This document shows, piece after piece, positions 32,608 to 42,200 of a stretch of DNA of 64,000 nt. The notes under the pieces are model-generated. The model did no database searches, was not told where the DNA came from, and saw nothing but the letters and a program-made list of their open reading frames with translations. Position 1 is the stretch's first letter. Every line of letters starts with the position of its first letter. Origin of the DNA: Bacillus sp. THAF10 (GTDB taxonomy: Bacteria > Bacillota > Bacilli > Bacillales > Bacillaceae_I); assembly GCF_009363695.1 (NCBI RefSeq), contig NZ_CP045403.1, positions 1,158,001-1,222,000 of the forward strand. The letters run 5' to 3'. The translations under genes were made by a program, and so were the position numbers.

Positions 32608-34203
32608 TTGAATACAGACACACCAAGTATTGGCGTCACAGGCAAGCTGAAAAATGGCTATGAAACTGTACTAACACAGGAAGCGCTCGCGTTTATTGAA
32701 AAATTGCACATCACGTTCGACCAACGTAGAAGAGAGCTTCTTGATGCAAGAAAAGAACGGCAATATAAAATCGATCAGGGGATGAAGCTAGATTTTCTCC
32801 CTCACACAAAAGAAATTAGAGAATGTGATTGGAAGGTTGGCAATATCCCTCACGACTTGCTAGATAGGAGAGTGGAAATCACAGGTCCTGTGGATCGGAA
32901 AATGATTATCCACGCCCTTAACTCCGGTGCAAAAGTATTTATGGCTGATTTTGAGGATGCATCTTCTCCAACGTGGTCCAACATGATAGAAGGTCAAATT
33001 AATTTAAGAGATGCCAACCGAAGAGCCATCGACTTTATTGCAGAGAATGGCAAGGAATACAAGCTAAATGAGCAAATAGCAACGCTCCTAGTCAGACCTA
33101 GAGGATGGCACTTAGAGGAGCGACATGTTCTAGTGAATCAAGAGCCAGTTTCGGCTAGCCTTTTCGATTTTGGACTTTATTTTTTCCACAATGCAAGACA
33201 GCTTTTGCAAAATGACAGTGGACCATATTTTTATCTTCCAAAGCTCGAATGTCATGAAGAAGCGAGGCTCTGGAATGATGTGTTTGTATATGCGCAAAAT
33301 GAACTTGGCATCGGACAGGGAAGCATCAAAGCAACGGTACTTATCGAAACCATAACCGCAGCGTTTGAGATGGAGGAAATCCTCTATGAGTTAAAGGAGC
33401 ATGCGGCGGGCCTTAACTGTGGACGTTGGGATTATATTTTTAGCTATATTAAAAAATTCCGTAACAATCCTTCGTTTCTTTTACCAGAGAGAACGCAAGT
33501 GACGATGACAGTACCATTTATGAGAGCCTATACACAGCTTGTCATTAAAACATGTCATAAGCGTGGCGCGTTCGCCATTGGTGGAATGGCTGCACAAATT
33601 CCTGTGAAAAATGATGCGCAAGCAAATAAAGTAGCGTTTGGGAAAGTGCGTGAGGATAAGCTACGGGAAGTAAAAGATGGACATGATGGAACTTGGGTCG
33701 CTCATCCTTCCTTAGTTCCCGTTGCGTTAGACGTCTTTAATGAGTTCATGGAGGGAAAGAACCAGCTTCATAGATTGCGAGATGATGTTGTTGTTGATGC
33801 AGAAGCGCTTGTTCAACTACCAGAGGGTACGATTACAGAGGAAGGATTAAGGAAAAACATCCATGTTGGCATGGAGTACATCGCAGCCTGGTTAGATGGT
33901 AGTGGTGCGGTTCCTATATTTCATCTTATGGAGGACGCAGCTACTGCTGAAATCTCAAGAACTCAAGTATGGCAATGGGTGCGGCATAAAGATGCACAGC
34001 TTGAGGATGGCATTCCTATTACCCTAGATCTTGTAAAAGGCTATATTCAACAAGAAAAACAAGCAATTTTAGAAAAAGGGAAGCAGGGGCGATTTAAAGA
34101 AGGAACCCTTGATAAGGCAGTCGTGTTGTTTGAGGAACTAATCGACAATGACGAGTTTGTTGAATTTTTAACACTTCCGGCATACGAGTTGCTAGAAGAT
34201 TAA
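32608..34203 (+). CDS. aceB: Malate synthase A
   Basis: 531 residues, TTG start with AAAGGGAG upstream. Motifs: [13 protein letters not shown] with metal-binding residues, [52 protein letters not shown] and [15 protein letters not shown]. It condenses glyoxylate with acetyl-CoA to malate. It lies 33 bp upstream of aceA, giving a complete glyoxylate shunt for growth on acetate or fatty acids. B. subtilis 168 lacks these genes. Confidence 0.95.
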   Translation: MNTDTPSIGVTGKLKNGYETVLTQEALAFIEKLHITFDQRRRELLDARKERQYKIDQGMKLDFLPHTKEIRECDWKVGNIPHDLLDRRVEITGPVDRKMIIHALNSGAKVFMADFEDASSPTWSNMIEGQINLRDANRRAIDFIAENGKEYKLNEQIATLLVRPRGWHLEERHVLVNQEPVSASLFDFGLYFFHNARQLLQNDSGPYFYLPKLECHEEARLWNDVFVYAQNELGIGQGSIKATVLIETITAAFEMEEILYELKEHAAGLNCGRWDYIFSYIKKFRNNPSFLLPERTQVTMTVPFMRAYTQLVIKTCHKRGAFAIGGMAAQIPVKNDAQANKVAFGKVREDKLREVKDGHDGTWVAHPSLVPVALDVFNEFMEGKNQLHRLRDDVVVDAEALVQLPEGTITEEGLRKNIHVGMEYIAAWLDGSGAVPIFHLMEDAATAEISRTQVWQWVRHKDAQLEDGIPITLDLVKGYIQQEKQAILEKGKQGRFKEGTLDKAVVLFEELIDNDEFVEFLTLPAYELLED

Positions 34204-34236
34204 TAGATAACCAAACATTTAAAGGAGGAAGAGAAG

Positions 34237-35523
34237 ATGAACAGAGAAGAACGAATTGCAAAATTAGAAGAAAATTGGGCGATGGATCAGCGTTGGAATG
34301 GAGTGGAGCGTCCCTATTCGGCGGAAGAGGTTATCAGGTTACGAGGAAGCATTGACATCGAACATACCTTGGCCAAAAGAGGTGCAAATAAGCTGTGGGA
34401 CCTCCTACATCAACAGGATTATGTTCATGCACTGGGAGCTTTAACAGGGAACCAAGCGATTCAACAGGTAAAAGCGGGGTTAAAAGCAATTTACTTAAGC
34501 GGCTGGCAGGTTGCTGCAGATGCCAATCTATCTGGACATATGTATCCCGATCAAAGTCTCTATCCTGCTAACAGTGTGCCACATGTTGTTAAACGGATCA
34601 ATCAAGCGCTTCAAAGGGCTGATCAAATTCAGCATATGGAAGGGAAAGAGGATGTTGATTATTTTGCGCCAATAGTGGCAGATGCAGAGGCAGGGTTTGG
34701 CGGGCAATTAAATGTGTTTGAATTAATGAAAGGAATGATTGAATCTGGTGCATCTGGTGTGCATTTTGAAGATCAATTATCCTCAGAGAAAAAATGCGGA
34801 CATTTAGGTGGGAAAGTGTTACTACCTACACAAACGGCAGTGAAGAATTTAGTTTCTGCAAGGTTAGCAGCAGATGTCATGGGAACACCGACTGTATTAA
34901 TTGCTAGAACAGATGCGGATGCGGCAGACTTGATTACAAGTGATATTGATTTTAATGATCAACAATTTTTAACAGGAGAGCGCACGGCTGAAGGGTTTTA
35001 CCGTACACGAGCTGGCATTGATCAAGCAATTGCAAGGGGTCTAGCGTATGCGCCTTATGCTGATTTAATTTGGTGTGAAACTTCAGAACCGAACCTTGAG
35101 CAGGCGAGAGCCTTTGCAGAGGCGATTCATGAAAAATTCCCTGGAAAGCTGTTAGCTTATAATTGTTCGCCATCCTTTAATTGGAAGGCAAAGCTTGATG
35201 ATGCGACCATTGAGACCTTCCAACAGCAGATTGCTCAATTCGGCTATAAGTTCCAGTTCGTGACACTTGCTGGGTTCCATGCATTAAACCATGGCATGTT
35301 CGAGCTTGCAAGAGGGTATCGTGATAGAGGGATGGGAGCATATTCTGAGCTTCAACAAGCAGAGTTTAATAGTGAGCAGCATGGATACACAGCTACACGT
35401 CATCAGCGTGAGGTTGGTACAGGATACTTTGATGAAGTTGCAAAGCTAGTATCTGGTGGAACTTCTTCCACTACTGCCTTAAAGGGATCAACAGAGGATG
35501 AGCAATTTTATCAAAAAAGCTGA
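34237..35523 (+). CDS. aceA: Isocitrate lyase
   Basis: 428 residues, AGGAGG upstream of the ATG. Signature [14 protein letters not shown] carries the catalytic cysteine (KKCGH, about residue 187). Other conserved blocks are [34 protein letters not shown] and [11 protein letters not shown]. It splits isocitrate to succinate and glyoxylate, the first step of the glyoxylate shunt; it forms one operon with aceB and would use acetyl-CoA produced by the nearby lcfB/enoyl-CoA hydratase module. Confidence 0.96.
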   Translation: MNREERIAKLEENWAMDQRWNGVERPYSAEEVIRLRGSIDIEHTLAKRGANKLWDLLHQQDYVHALGALTGNQAIQQVKAGLKAIYLSGWQVAADANLSGHMYPDQSLYPANSVPHVVKRINQALQRADQIQHMEGKEDVDYFAPIVADAEAGFGGQLNVFELMKGMIESGASGVHFEDQLSSEKKCGHLGGKVLLPTQTAVKNLVSARLAADVMGTPTVLIARTDADAADLITSDIDFNDQQFLTGERTAEGFYRTRAGIDQAIARGLAYAPYADLIWCETSEPNLEQARAFAEAIHEKFPGKLLAYNCSPSFNWKAKLDDATIETFQQQIAQFGYKFQFVTLAGFHALNHGMFELARGYRDRGMGAYSELQQAEFNSEQHGYTATRHQREVGTGYFDEVAKLVSGGTSSTTALKGSTEDEQFYQKS

Positions 35524-35532
35524 TAAATAGAA

Positions 35533-35567
35533 GAAGAGAAGAGCCATCGTAGCTCTTCTCTTTTTTG
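35533..35567. terminator. Terminator between aceA and yhzC
   Basis: AAGAGAAGAGC-catcgta-GCTCTTCTCTT stem followed by a T run; serves aceA and possibly convergent yhzC. Confidence 0.88.
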
Positions 35568-35578
35568 TTGAAAATTTT

Positions 35579-35818
35579 CTAAGCGCCCCATTCTGCCATA
35601 AATTTTTTATACCTAATGGAGAGGTGTTGAAATAATACCGCATCGTTTGAATCAAGGGCGTCATCAATTTTTCTTTGCAACAGGTTTTTTTGATAGTGAA
35701 AATAAGACTCATCAATGATCATCTGAACGTACACATTCATCATATAGGCTTCAACGGACACTTTTTTGTTCATCTTACGGGATTTCATTAATTCCGTATA
35801 AGACTTCTCATTTTTCAT
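35579..35818 (-). CDS. yhzC: IDEAL-domain protein (YhzC-like)
   Basis: 79 residues, ATG at 35818 with GGTGGGAG upstream. The C-terminal part has KIDDALDSNDAVLFQHLSIRYKK, the IDEAL domain named after its I-D-x-A-L motif; a basic-rich N-terminus precedes it. IDEAL proteins are small Bacillus proteins of unclear function. B. subtilis yhzC has the same place beside comK. Confidence 0.85.
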   Translation of the reverse strand: MKNEKSYTELMKSRKMNKKVSVEAYMMNVYVQMIIDESYFHYQKNLLQRKIDDALDSNDAVLFQHLSIRYKKFMAEWGA

Positions 35819-35865
35819 GAGCTCCCACCTCGAGTCTTTTTAATAGTATATTGAGGATTGGGATA

Positions 35866-35929
35866 AAAATCAACAAATATTTAAAATATTTAAAATATTA
35901 CAAAACTCTTTACAAGCCTACAAAGTTTT
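35866..35929 (+). promoter_or_regulatory. AT-rich tract upstream of comK, possible autoregulatory region
   Basis: ATTTAAAAT repeats with 9-bp period, followed by an imperfect inverted repeat AAAACTCTTT (35902-35911) / CAAAGTTTT (35921-35929). ComK binds pairs of AAAA-N5-TTTT boxes. An exact box is not seen, so this is only a candidate. Confidence 0.3.
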
Positions 35930-36002
35930 GGGAGAATATACATAAATAGACAAATATTTGGTTATTTTGTCACCATTGTGACAGCGAGCCAAGGGAGGAT
36001 GG

Positions 36003-36545
36003 GTGATTAATTTGAAGAATTTTCGAGCTGAGTATGAAATCAATGAATTTACGATGGTGATTTTTCCATTTGAATGGGAGGGGAAACTGTTTGCTAAAGT
36101 CTTAGAAGAAGAGCAGGAGATATATGTTTCGCTTTCCCCAATAAAGATTATTGAAAATAGTTGTAAGTTTTATTGTTCAAGTTTTGAAGGAAGAAAGCAG
36201 GGAACAAAAACCGTTTCTGGATATACACATAAGCCCCCTATTGTGATCGATCAAATGAATGACATCTTCTTTTTTCCTACAGCATCACCTACAAATGAGA
36301 ATTGTATCTGGGTCTCTCTCCATTATGCCTATGAATACAACTCCACTCCTTCAGCCAACACACATGTCACTTTCCCAAATAACACTTCTGTTGAAATTCC
36401 TGTTTCCAAAACCTCCTTTGAAACTCAAGTATACCGTACATCTGTTGTGCGATCGAAGCTGCAGCAGCGTGTAAGCAGGAAACGTCACTCTATGAATCAA
36501 AGCCTTGTTGGCGCACCACGATTTGTGTATCGTGCCAGAAGGTAG
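36003..36545 (+). CDS. comK: Competence transcription factor ComK
   Basis: 180 residues (B. subtilis 192). Conserved blocks: CKFYCSSFEGRKQGT, THKPPIVID, IFFFPTASPT, WVSLHYAYEY, VTFPNN and SFETQVYRTSVVRSKLQQR. The C-terminus after that helix differs from B. subtilis and is shorter, so MecA recognition may differ. ComK activates late competence genes for DNA uptake and its own promoter by binding AT-boxes. The start is GTG 36003 close to GGGAGGA, or TTG 36012. The leader contains an AT-rich stretch at 35866-35900. Confidence 0.9.
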   Translation: MINLKNFRAEYEINEFTMVIFPFEWEGKLFAKVLEEEQEIYVSLSPIKIIENSCKFYCSSFEGRKQGTKTVSGYTHKPPIVIDQMNDIFFFPTASPTNENCIWVSLHYAYEYNSTPSANTHVTFPNNTSVEIPVSKTSFETQVYRTSVVRSKLQQRVSRKRHSMNQSLVGAPRFVYRARR

Positions 36546-36652
36546 AGGAAGACTGATTTTAAGCACCTATCCAATTCGGAGGGCGTTTCATTTTTTAGGT
36601 ATATCTTTCCTCATTTGAATTACGCTAATAAAAACAAGCAGGAGGAAAGCAT

Positions 36653-37375
36653 ATGGATTTGATAGTTGATGTATTAAAGGTGCTTTTTCGGGTTGGAACC
36701 ATTCTGCCTATTATGCTTTTGGTGACATTATTTATGGGAAAACGATCAATCGGGGAACTTCCGGTTTTTGACTTTTTGGTCATTCTGACACTTGGATCTG
36801 TGGTAGGTGCAGATATCGCAGAGCCAAGTGTGAATCATCTGCCGACGGTTGCAGCAGTCATAGCCATTGCGTTACTACAAAAGCTGATTGCGTGGTGGAA
36901 AATAAAAAATCATCGTGTTGGAAGATTTTTATCCTTTGAACCTACCATGGTGATGTATGACGGGCAATTTCATCTTCAGAATATGAAAAAAATCAGCTAT
37001 TCCATTGATAATATTTTGCAAATGCTCAGAGAAAAGGGAATTTTTCGGGCTGAAGATGTTCACTTTGCTCTCGTTGAAGCCAATGGTGAGCTGTCTGTTC
37101 AATTAAAACCAGGAAAAGACACGGTGAAGCTGGAGGATTTCAAGCTTCCTCCTACAAAAACGGCTTTAGAGATTGCAGTTATTATTGATGGAAGAATTCA
37201 GAAGGAAGCCTTAACTTTTTTAAAGCTGTCAGAAGCATGGCTAAAGGAAGAATTATTACGTCAGGACATTATCCATGAGAAAGACGTATTCTACGCAGGG
37301 GTGAATGAAAACAATCAACTTCATGTCTCCTTACGAACACAAGCCACGGAGGTGACCTTGCCTATTTTTCATTAG
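36653..37375 (+). CDS. DUF421 family membrane protein
   Basis: 240 residues. Three N-terminal helices (about 10-30, 38-55, 60-80) contain the family motif FMGKRSIGELPVFDFLVILTLGS. A cytoplasmic domain follows with the YDGQFHLQNMKKISYSIDNILQMLREKG segment. Similar to the B. subtilis YdfS/YkjA/YrbG group (YetF domain), some of which are linked to spore or membrane functions; the role is unknown. AGGAGG precedes the ATG. The last 14 bp overlap the 3' end of convergent yhjD. Confidence 0.82.
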   Translation: MDLIVDVLKVLFRVGTILPIMLLVTLFMGKRSIGELPVFDFLVILTLGSVVGADIAEPSVNHLPTVAAVIAIALLQKLIAWWKIKNHRVGRFLSFEPTMVMYDGQFHLQNMKKISYSIDNILQMLREKGIFRAEDVHFALVEANGELSVQLKPGKDTVKLEDFKLPPTKTALEIAVIIDGRIQKEALTFLKLSEAWLKEELLRQDIIHEKDVFYAGVNENNQLHVSLRTQATEVTLPIFH

Positions 37376-37739
37376 CAATCTGTTTTTCGTCGTGTAAGAT
37401 GTATTTCATTAATAGCTCGTTCACCTTATTTCTGATTCTAGGATTAAAATAGTTATGATGTTCTTCGTAGCCGTTAAAAAGAAAGGCGTACATGGTAAAG
37501 GACTCATCCTGTTTTAACTTATGCAACTTCATTTGTTGCTTTTTCATGTCTGCTTTGATTTGTTTCAATTGCAGCTGAATGTTGCGCATTGCTCCATCTA
37601 TTAGCGTCAAATAGGGCTCTTTCAATTTTATATTGCTTTGTTTAATAATGCTGGTGTCTCTTTCTAGCACAATTAATAGCAAAGGAAGATATATTGCCTG
37701 CTCAAACAGAAAAATTTGCTCTTTAGATAAACGTGTCAC
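37362..37739 (-). CDS. yhjD: YhjD-like cytoplasmic protein
   Basis: 125 residues, GTG start at 37739 with AAGGAGG upstream. Mostly helical. EQAIYLPLLLIVLERD at the N-terminus and GYEEHHNYFNPRIRNKVNELL at the C-terminus match B. subtilis YhjD as I remember it. No enzymatic motif. YhjD has been associated with sporulation in B. subtilis; its role is not established. Confidence 0.8.
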   Translation of the reverse strand: MTRLSKEQIFLFEQAIYLPLLLIVLERDTSIIKQSNIKLKEPYLTLIDGAMRNIQLQLKQIKADMKKQQMKLHKLKQDESFTMYAFLFNGYEEHHNYFNPRIRNKVNELLMKYILHDEKQIANEK

Positions 37740-37762
37740 AGTCTCTTCCTCCTTTTTAAAAT

Positions 37763-37942
37763 GTCTTTGTTAAAGATGAATGTTGATTTTAAGAATTTCC
37801 TAGCTGTTGATTGTAGCGGGGCAAGTTGAGAGCCTCCTCGGCTACGCCTGTGGGTCTCGAGTCTATCGCTTCATTCCAGCACGAGTCTACGCTGAACGCC
37901 GAGTCATTTGCGCAAATTAACAGCGTAGTTTTAAGAGTCTCT
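37763..37942 (-). mobile_element. MITE-like element, family 1, copy
   Basis: Ends GTCTTTGTTAAAG and TTTTAAGAGTCTC, inner repeats AGCTGTTGATTGTAGC and GCGCAAATTAACAGC. The GC-rich core resembles the copies at 17842 and 42799, but a target duplication is not clear. It fills the gap between yhjD and the S9 peptidase gene and contains no gene. Confidence 0.7.
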
Positions 37943-38092
37943 TAAATAGAACATCTGTTCGTATTTATTTTATCCTAAATCTTTAAAAATATGCAAGGAA
38001 ATTTTGCTCGAAAAAAAATTCGAGCTTTTTCGCATGTTTCAAAAGGGAAATTATTTCATTTGTCGAAATATTAACTTGGGAGGGAGATACAT

Positions 38093-40075
38093 ATGACAAA
38101 AAGAAAAGTAAATTCAAACGATTTATTTAAGCTTGTATCTGTAACAGATCCACAGTGGGATAAGCAGTCAAGGAAATATGCCTTTGTTCAAACAACAATA
38201 AATGAAGAAGAAAATGAGTATGAATCCACTATTTTTGTTGGTGATTTAGAGGGAAATAAGGTCCCTTATACTGCCGGCAAAGGAAGAGCAACGAGTCCAA
38301 GGTGGTCCCCAGACGGTAGCAAGCTAGCTTTTGTCTCAAACAGAACGAAAAAAAATCAAGTGTTCGTCATGTCTGTTGGTGGAGGCGAAGCGGAGCAGGT
38401 AACTTTCTGCAAACATGGAGCAAGAGGACCGGTATGGTCTCCATGTGGAACCAAGCTTCTTTTTGGCACTTCTGTCGAAAGTGAGGCAGATTTAAAGGGT
38501 GCAGGAGAAAAAGAAGAGAAAAAGAAAAAGCCAGAGCCGTTAGTTGTGGAAAAAATGCGTTATAAATCCGATGCAAAAGGCTTTCTGGATGAAAAGAACG
38601 ACCATCTTGCTGTGCTGGATTTACAAACAAAAGAGGTAAGTTTGTTAACCAACGGAGATAGAGATTACGGTAGTGCTGTTTGGGCTCCAGACGGAAAAAG
38701 CATTGCATTTGTTGCCAATCTGGAAGAAAACCCAGATGTTTCACTCGTTTCCGATGTATTTGTGATGAACCTTGAAACAAAGGAACAGAAAAAAATAACA
38801 GGCAGCAAGGGCTTCTTTTCCACTCTTTCATTCTCACCAGATGGCAAATATCTTGGGTATCTTGGTCATGAAAAAGAGTTCTTGAGTGCGACCTTAACGC
38901 GTGTATGGGTGACAGAAGTAGCCAGTGGAGAGACACATTGCTTAACAGAGAACCTTGATGTGGAGGTTGGAGATGTAGCAATTGGGGACTTCCATTCCGG
39001 AAATGTTAACCCAGGCCTCATGTGGACAGAGGATAGTGAAGGCTTTTATTTCTTAATGAGTGATCAGGGAGGAACTGGCATTTATTATGGTGGCTTAGAC
39101 GGGGGCATGTACCCAGTTCACTTGCCAGATGAGCATGTTTATGCAGTAAGTATGCTTACCTCAAGCCATGAAGCAATTGTTGGAATTAGCTCTTCCACAG
39201 ACCCTGGTGAGCTTTATCATTTGGATTTCAAAGCACAAACAAAGAATAAGCTAACAAACGTGAATACAGCTTGGAAAGAGGAAGTGGAATTAAGTGTAGC
39301 AGAACCAATCCGCTATAAGGCAAAGGATGGTTGGGATCTACATGGGTGGGTCATGAAGCCAATCGGATTTGAGGAAGGAAAGAAATACCCTACCATTCTC
39401 GAAGTGCATGGCGGTCCACATGCAATGTATGCTAACTCCTATTTTCATGAATTCCAAACATTAACCGCCCAAGGTTTTGTGGTTATTTTTACAAACCCAC
39501 GAGGAAGTCATGGTTATGGGCAAGCATTTGTTGATGCGGTACGTGGAGATTATGGTGGTAAGGATTACCTGGATGTGATGAGTGCGATGGATTATGCACT
39601 GGAGACGTTTGACTTTATCGATGAAACGAATCTCGGCATTACTGGGGGAAGCTATGGCGGCTTTATGACAAACTGGGTGGTCGGTCACACCAATCGCTTT
39701 AAAGCAGCTGTCACACAGCGTTCCATTTCAAACTGGCTTAGTTTCTACGGAGTGAGTGATATTGGTTACTACTTCTCCGAATGGGAAGTTGGCGGAGATA
39801 TGGGGGATAAGGTCGAAAAGCTTTGGGAGCATTCGCCGATAAAATATGTCGGGAATATTGAAACTCCACTGTTAATTCTTCATGGAGAGAGAGATTATCG
39901 TTGTCCTGTAGAACAAGCAGAGCAGCTGTTTATAGCCTTAAAGCAGCAAGGAAAAACGACGAAACTTGTAAGATTCCCTGGTGCGAATCATGAACTATCC
40001 AGAAGCGGCGACCCTGCTTTACGCATTCACCGTTTAGATCATATCAAAAATTGGTTTGTTGACTATTTACAATAA
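38093..40075 (+). CDS. S9 family serine peptidase (acylaminoacyl-peptidase type, YuxL-like)
   Basis: 660 residues, close to B. subtilis YuxL. N-terminal beta-propeller (about 1-400) with TolB-like repeats such as SPRWSPDGSKLAFVSNRT and SFSPDGKYLGYLG, then an alpha/beta-hydrolase domain: GGSYGGFMTNW with the serine nucleophile (about 518), the aspartate in HGERDYRCPVEQ and the histidine in GANHELSRSG. It probably cleaves short or N-acylated peptides in the cytoplasm. A lysine/glutamate-rich insert (EEKKKKPEP) sits in the propeller. GGAGGGAG precedes the ATG. Confidence 0.92.
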   Translation: MTKRKVNSNDLFKLVSVTDPQWDKQSRKYAFVQTTINEEENEYESTIFVGDLEGNKVPYTAGKGRATSPRWSPDGSKLAFVSNRTKKNQVFVMSVGGGEAEQVTFCKHGARGPVWSPCGTKLLFGTSVESEADLKGAGEKEEKKKKPEPLVVEKMRYKSDAKGFLDEKNDHLAVLDLQTKEVSLLTNGDRDYGSAVWAPDGKSIAFVANLEENPDVSLVSDVFVMNLETKEQKKITGSKGFFSTLSFSPDGKYLGYLGHEKEFLSATLTRVWVTEVASGETHCLTENLDVEVGDVAIGDFHSGNVNPGLMWTEDSEGFYFLMSDQGGTGIYYGGLDGGMYPVHLPDEHVYAVSMLTSSHEAIVGISSSTDPGELYHLDFKAQTKNKLTNVNTAWKEEVELSVAEPIRYKAKDGWDLHGWVMKPIGFEEGKKYPTILEVHGGPHAMYANSYFHEFQTLTAQGFVVIFTNPRGSHGYGQAFVDAVRGDYGGKDYLDVMSAMDYALETFDFIDETNLGITGGSYGGFMTNWVVGHTNRFKAAVTQRSISNWLSFYGVSDIGYYFSEWEVGGDMGDKVEKLWEHSPIKYVGNIETPLLILHGERDYRCPVEQAEQLFIALKQQGKTTKLVRFPGANHELSRSGDPALRIHRLDHIKNWFVDYLQ

Positions 40076-40145
40076 AAAATTCTATTAGAAAGCGGTCCTT
40101 TCTTCAAGGGAGGGCCTCTTTCGATTAAGATTAGGAGGACTAAAC

Positions 40146-40514
40146 ATGATCAAGAGAATGGATCACATTGTATTATTTTGCAAAGATACCGAAGCGTCAA
40201 AAGACTGGTATGAAAAAGCAGGTTTTACCCTTTCACACGGCTATGAGGGAATGTTCTGGTTTAAGCTTGGAGAGGGCTTAGTGATGCTGCATCCGGCTGA
40301 AGAAACAAACGCAGGATTAACAGAGGTCCATGCGGCTGTTAGTGATGTTTATTCTTTATTCAACACTGTAAAGGAAAAAGGCTTACTTCCAGTAGATCAC
40401 CAAAATAATAACCTTCCTTTAGAGGGACCTGTTACAAGACCATGGGGAGACATTCAGTTTGAATTGGAGGATCTTGATGGACACAGATGGGCATTTACCC
40501 AACGAGATGAATAA
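40146..40514 (+). CDS. Glyoxalase/bleomycin-resistance family protein
   Basis: 122 residues, a single VOC-fold protein. RMDHIVLFCKDTEASKDWYEKAGFTL starts the first beta-alpha-beta module and PWGDIQFELEDLDGHRWAFTQ ends the second. H (in MDHIV) and E (in FELED) are candidate metal ligands. Substrate unknown. AGGAGG upstream of the ATG; the next gene overlaps its end. Confidence 0.82.
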   Translation: MIKRMDHIVLFCKDTEASKDWYEKAGFTLSHGYEGMFWFKLGEGLVMLHPAEETNAGLTEVHAAVSDVYSLFNTVKEKGLLPVDHQNNNLPLEGPVTRPWGDIQFELEDLDGHRWAFTQRDE

Positions 40515-41457
40515 AAACAGGCATCTCATCTCCCTTTCTGAAACGTTTAAAAAAACAATTATCAACGTACATAAAAACAAAGGTAAGTTGTGGCTTGAAC
40601 AGTTTGAGGAACTGCTTCGCTATATTGAAGAGAAGTGGAAATTAGCTATTCAACCTCCCTTTGAGCTTTCCTATAATTTTGTCGCACCTGCACAAACGGA
40701 CAGTGGGCGAGAGGTAGTAGTAAAGCTTGCTGTTGTTCATGATGAATTTTACTCTGAGGTAGAAGCCTTGCAGTATTTTGCGGGAAGAAGCATGGTGAGG
40801 GTTGTTGATATGGAGCCTGAAAGAGGGATTCTAATCTTAGAACGTCTAACGCCAGGATATACGTTAGCAGAATTAGAGGATGGAAATGTGGCGATGGAGA
40901 TTGCAGCTGATATCATGCAATCGTTGTGGGTAAAAGATACAAAAACCTCAACCTTACCCCAAATAGAAGAAAGGCAACAAAGTCTGCAAAGGTTTCTCAA
41001 CAGGCATCCCAAAGGTAAAGGACCTATTTCTGCAGCTACTCTTCAAAAAGCGTTGCAGGTGTTTAAGAGCTTACTCTCAGATAACAAGCAACGGTACATC
41101 CTTCACGGTGATTTGCATCATTACAATATCTTAAAAGGGGACAACTGGACAGCCATAGATCCAAAAGGGCTCGTAGGGGAAAGAGAATATGACACCATTC
41201 AGCTTCTATTAAACAAATTGCCTCAAGAAGCAGAGTTACAGCCGATATTAGAAAACAGAATACAACTTTTAGTCAAAAGATTAAACTTAGATGTAAAAAG
41301 GTTACTCGCATATGGTTTTGCTCATAGCACGCTCTCCATTTGTTGGTCTCTAGAAGAAGGCGAAGACTACTGCATCCTCTTTTATAAAAGCATAGAGATT
41401 TTTGAAAAAATGTATGAAAACAGTTGTCCACGTGCAAAAAATGATGTTATGTATTAG
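40477..41457 (+). CDS. Aminoglycoside/hydroxyurea phosphotransferase-like kinase
   Basis: About 326 residues. APH-fold catalytic loop HGDLHHYNILKG (about residue 209) and the metal aspartate in WTAIDPKGLVGEREYD, the pattern of the StrB/APH(6) family (PF04655). ELSYNFVAPA near the N-terminus is also family-typical. Phosphorylation of an antibiotic is not proven; housekeeping small-molecule kinases look alike. Start is uncertain: ATG 40477 follows a GGAGG but overlaps the glyoxalase gene by 38 bp; ATG 40507 overlaps only its stop codon. Confidence 0.75.
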   Translation: MDTDGHLPNEMNKNRHLISLSETFKKTIINVHKNKGKLWLEQFEELLRYIEEKWKLAIQPPFELSYNFVAPAQTDSGREVVVKLAVVHDEFYSEVEALQYFAGRSMVRVVDMEPERGILILERLTPGYTLAELEDGNVAMEIAADIMQSLWVKDTKTSTLPQIEERQQSLQRFLNRHPKGKGPISAATLQKALQVFKSLLSDNKQRYILHGDLHHYNILKGDNWTAIDPKGLVGEREYDTIQLLLNKLPQEAELQPILENRIQLLVKRLNLDVKRLLAYGFAHSTLSICWSLEEGEDYCILFYKSIEIFEKMYENSCPRAKNDVMY

Positions 41458-41521
41458 GATAAAAAAGGAATAACTAGTACAATAGAGAGTACATCATGAA
41501 AAGAAGTGGAGAATGGCAATA

Positions 41522-42127
41522 ATGGATTTTATTGAGCTGATGAAAGAGTTATTAACATTAGAAAACTTGTTAGATTTTTTACATGAATATGAATCATTTG
41601 GTCCTATTAGTGGATTTTTGTTAGTCGTGCTCGAGGCTTTTTTGCCATTCCTGCCGTTAATTGTAATTGTCATGGCAAATGCTGCTGCCTTTGGACTATG
41701 GCTTGGCTTTCTCATTTCCTGGGCAGGCTCCGTCTTTGGAGCATGTGTGGTCTATTATCTGGTGCAAAAAGTAAAAAGATATCATTGGATTCAAAAATGG
41801 CTGAAAAAAGAAAAAATCAGAAGAACAATGTCTTGGGTGGAAAGGCATGGGTTTGGTCCGATTTTTCTAATGCTATGCTTTCCTTTTACCCCATCATTCC
41901 TGATAAATGTCGTGGCAGGACTATCGAAAATTAAATTTTTTCAATTCTTTTTAGCCCTACTTGCAGGAAAAATGGTAATGATCTTTACCATCAGTTATAT
42001 TGGCTATGATTTATTGTCCTTTATTCGAGCACCGATAAAGACAGCTGTTGTGATATTTATTATGCTTATATTATGGTTTATTGGTAAAAAGGTAGAATTG
42101 CACCTGCAAGTATCTGGTGAAAAATAA
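41522..42127 (+). CDS. yhjE: TVP38/DedA-like (VTT domain) membrane protein YhjE
   Basis: About 201 residues, five hydrophobic segments. FLVVLEAFLPFLPLIVIVMANAAAFG and FGPIFLMLCFPFTPSFLINVVAGLS are the paired VTT-domain motifs (E..P and G..PF..R/N type). Family members are proposed lipid scramblases or transporters, for example of undecaprenyl phosphate or phosphatidylethanolamine. The start at 41522 is better spaced from GTGGAG than the ATG at 41513. Lies upstream of sipV as in B. subtilis. Confidence 0.85.
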   Translation: MDFIELMKELLTLENLLDFLHEYESFGPISGFLLVVLEAFLPFLPLIVIVMANAAAFGLWLGFLISWAGSVFGACVVYYLVQKVKRYHWIQKWLKKEKIRRTMSWVERHGFGPIFLMLCFPFTPSFLINVVAGLSKIKFFQFFLALLAGKMVMIFTISYIGYDLLSFIRAPIKTAVVIFIMLILWFIGKKVELHLQVSGEK

Positions 42128-42200
42128 AAAAGTCAGTATATTGTGATAATAAGTAACTGTTGGTACAATATAACTATCGATAATTTTCGGGGGTTATACA

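Noticed and set aside
38367..38981. 204-codon frame antisense to the S9 peptidase gene
   Set aside because: Low-complexity, leucine/histidine/glutamine-rich shadow of the coding strand.
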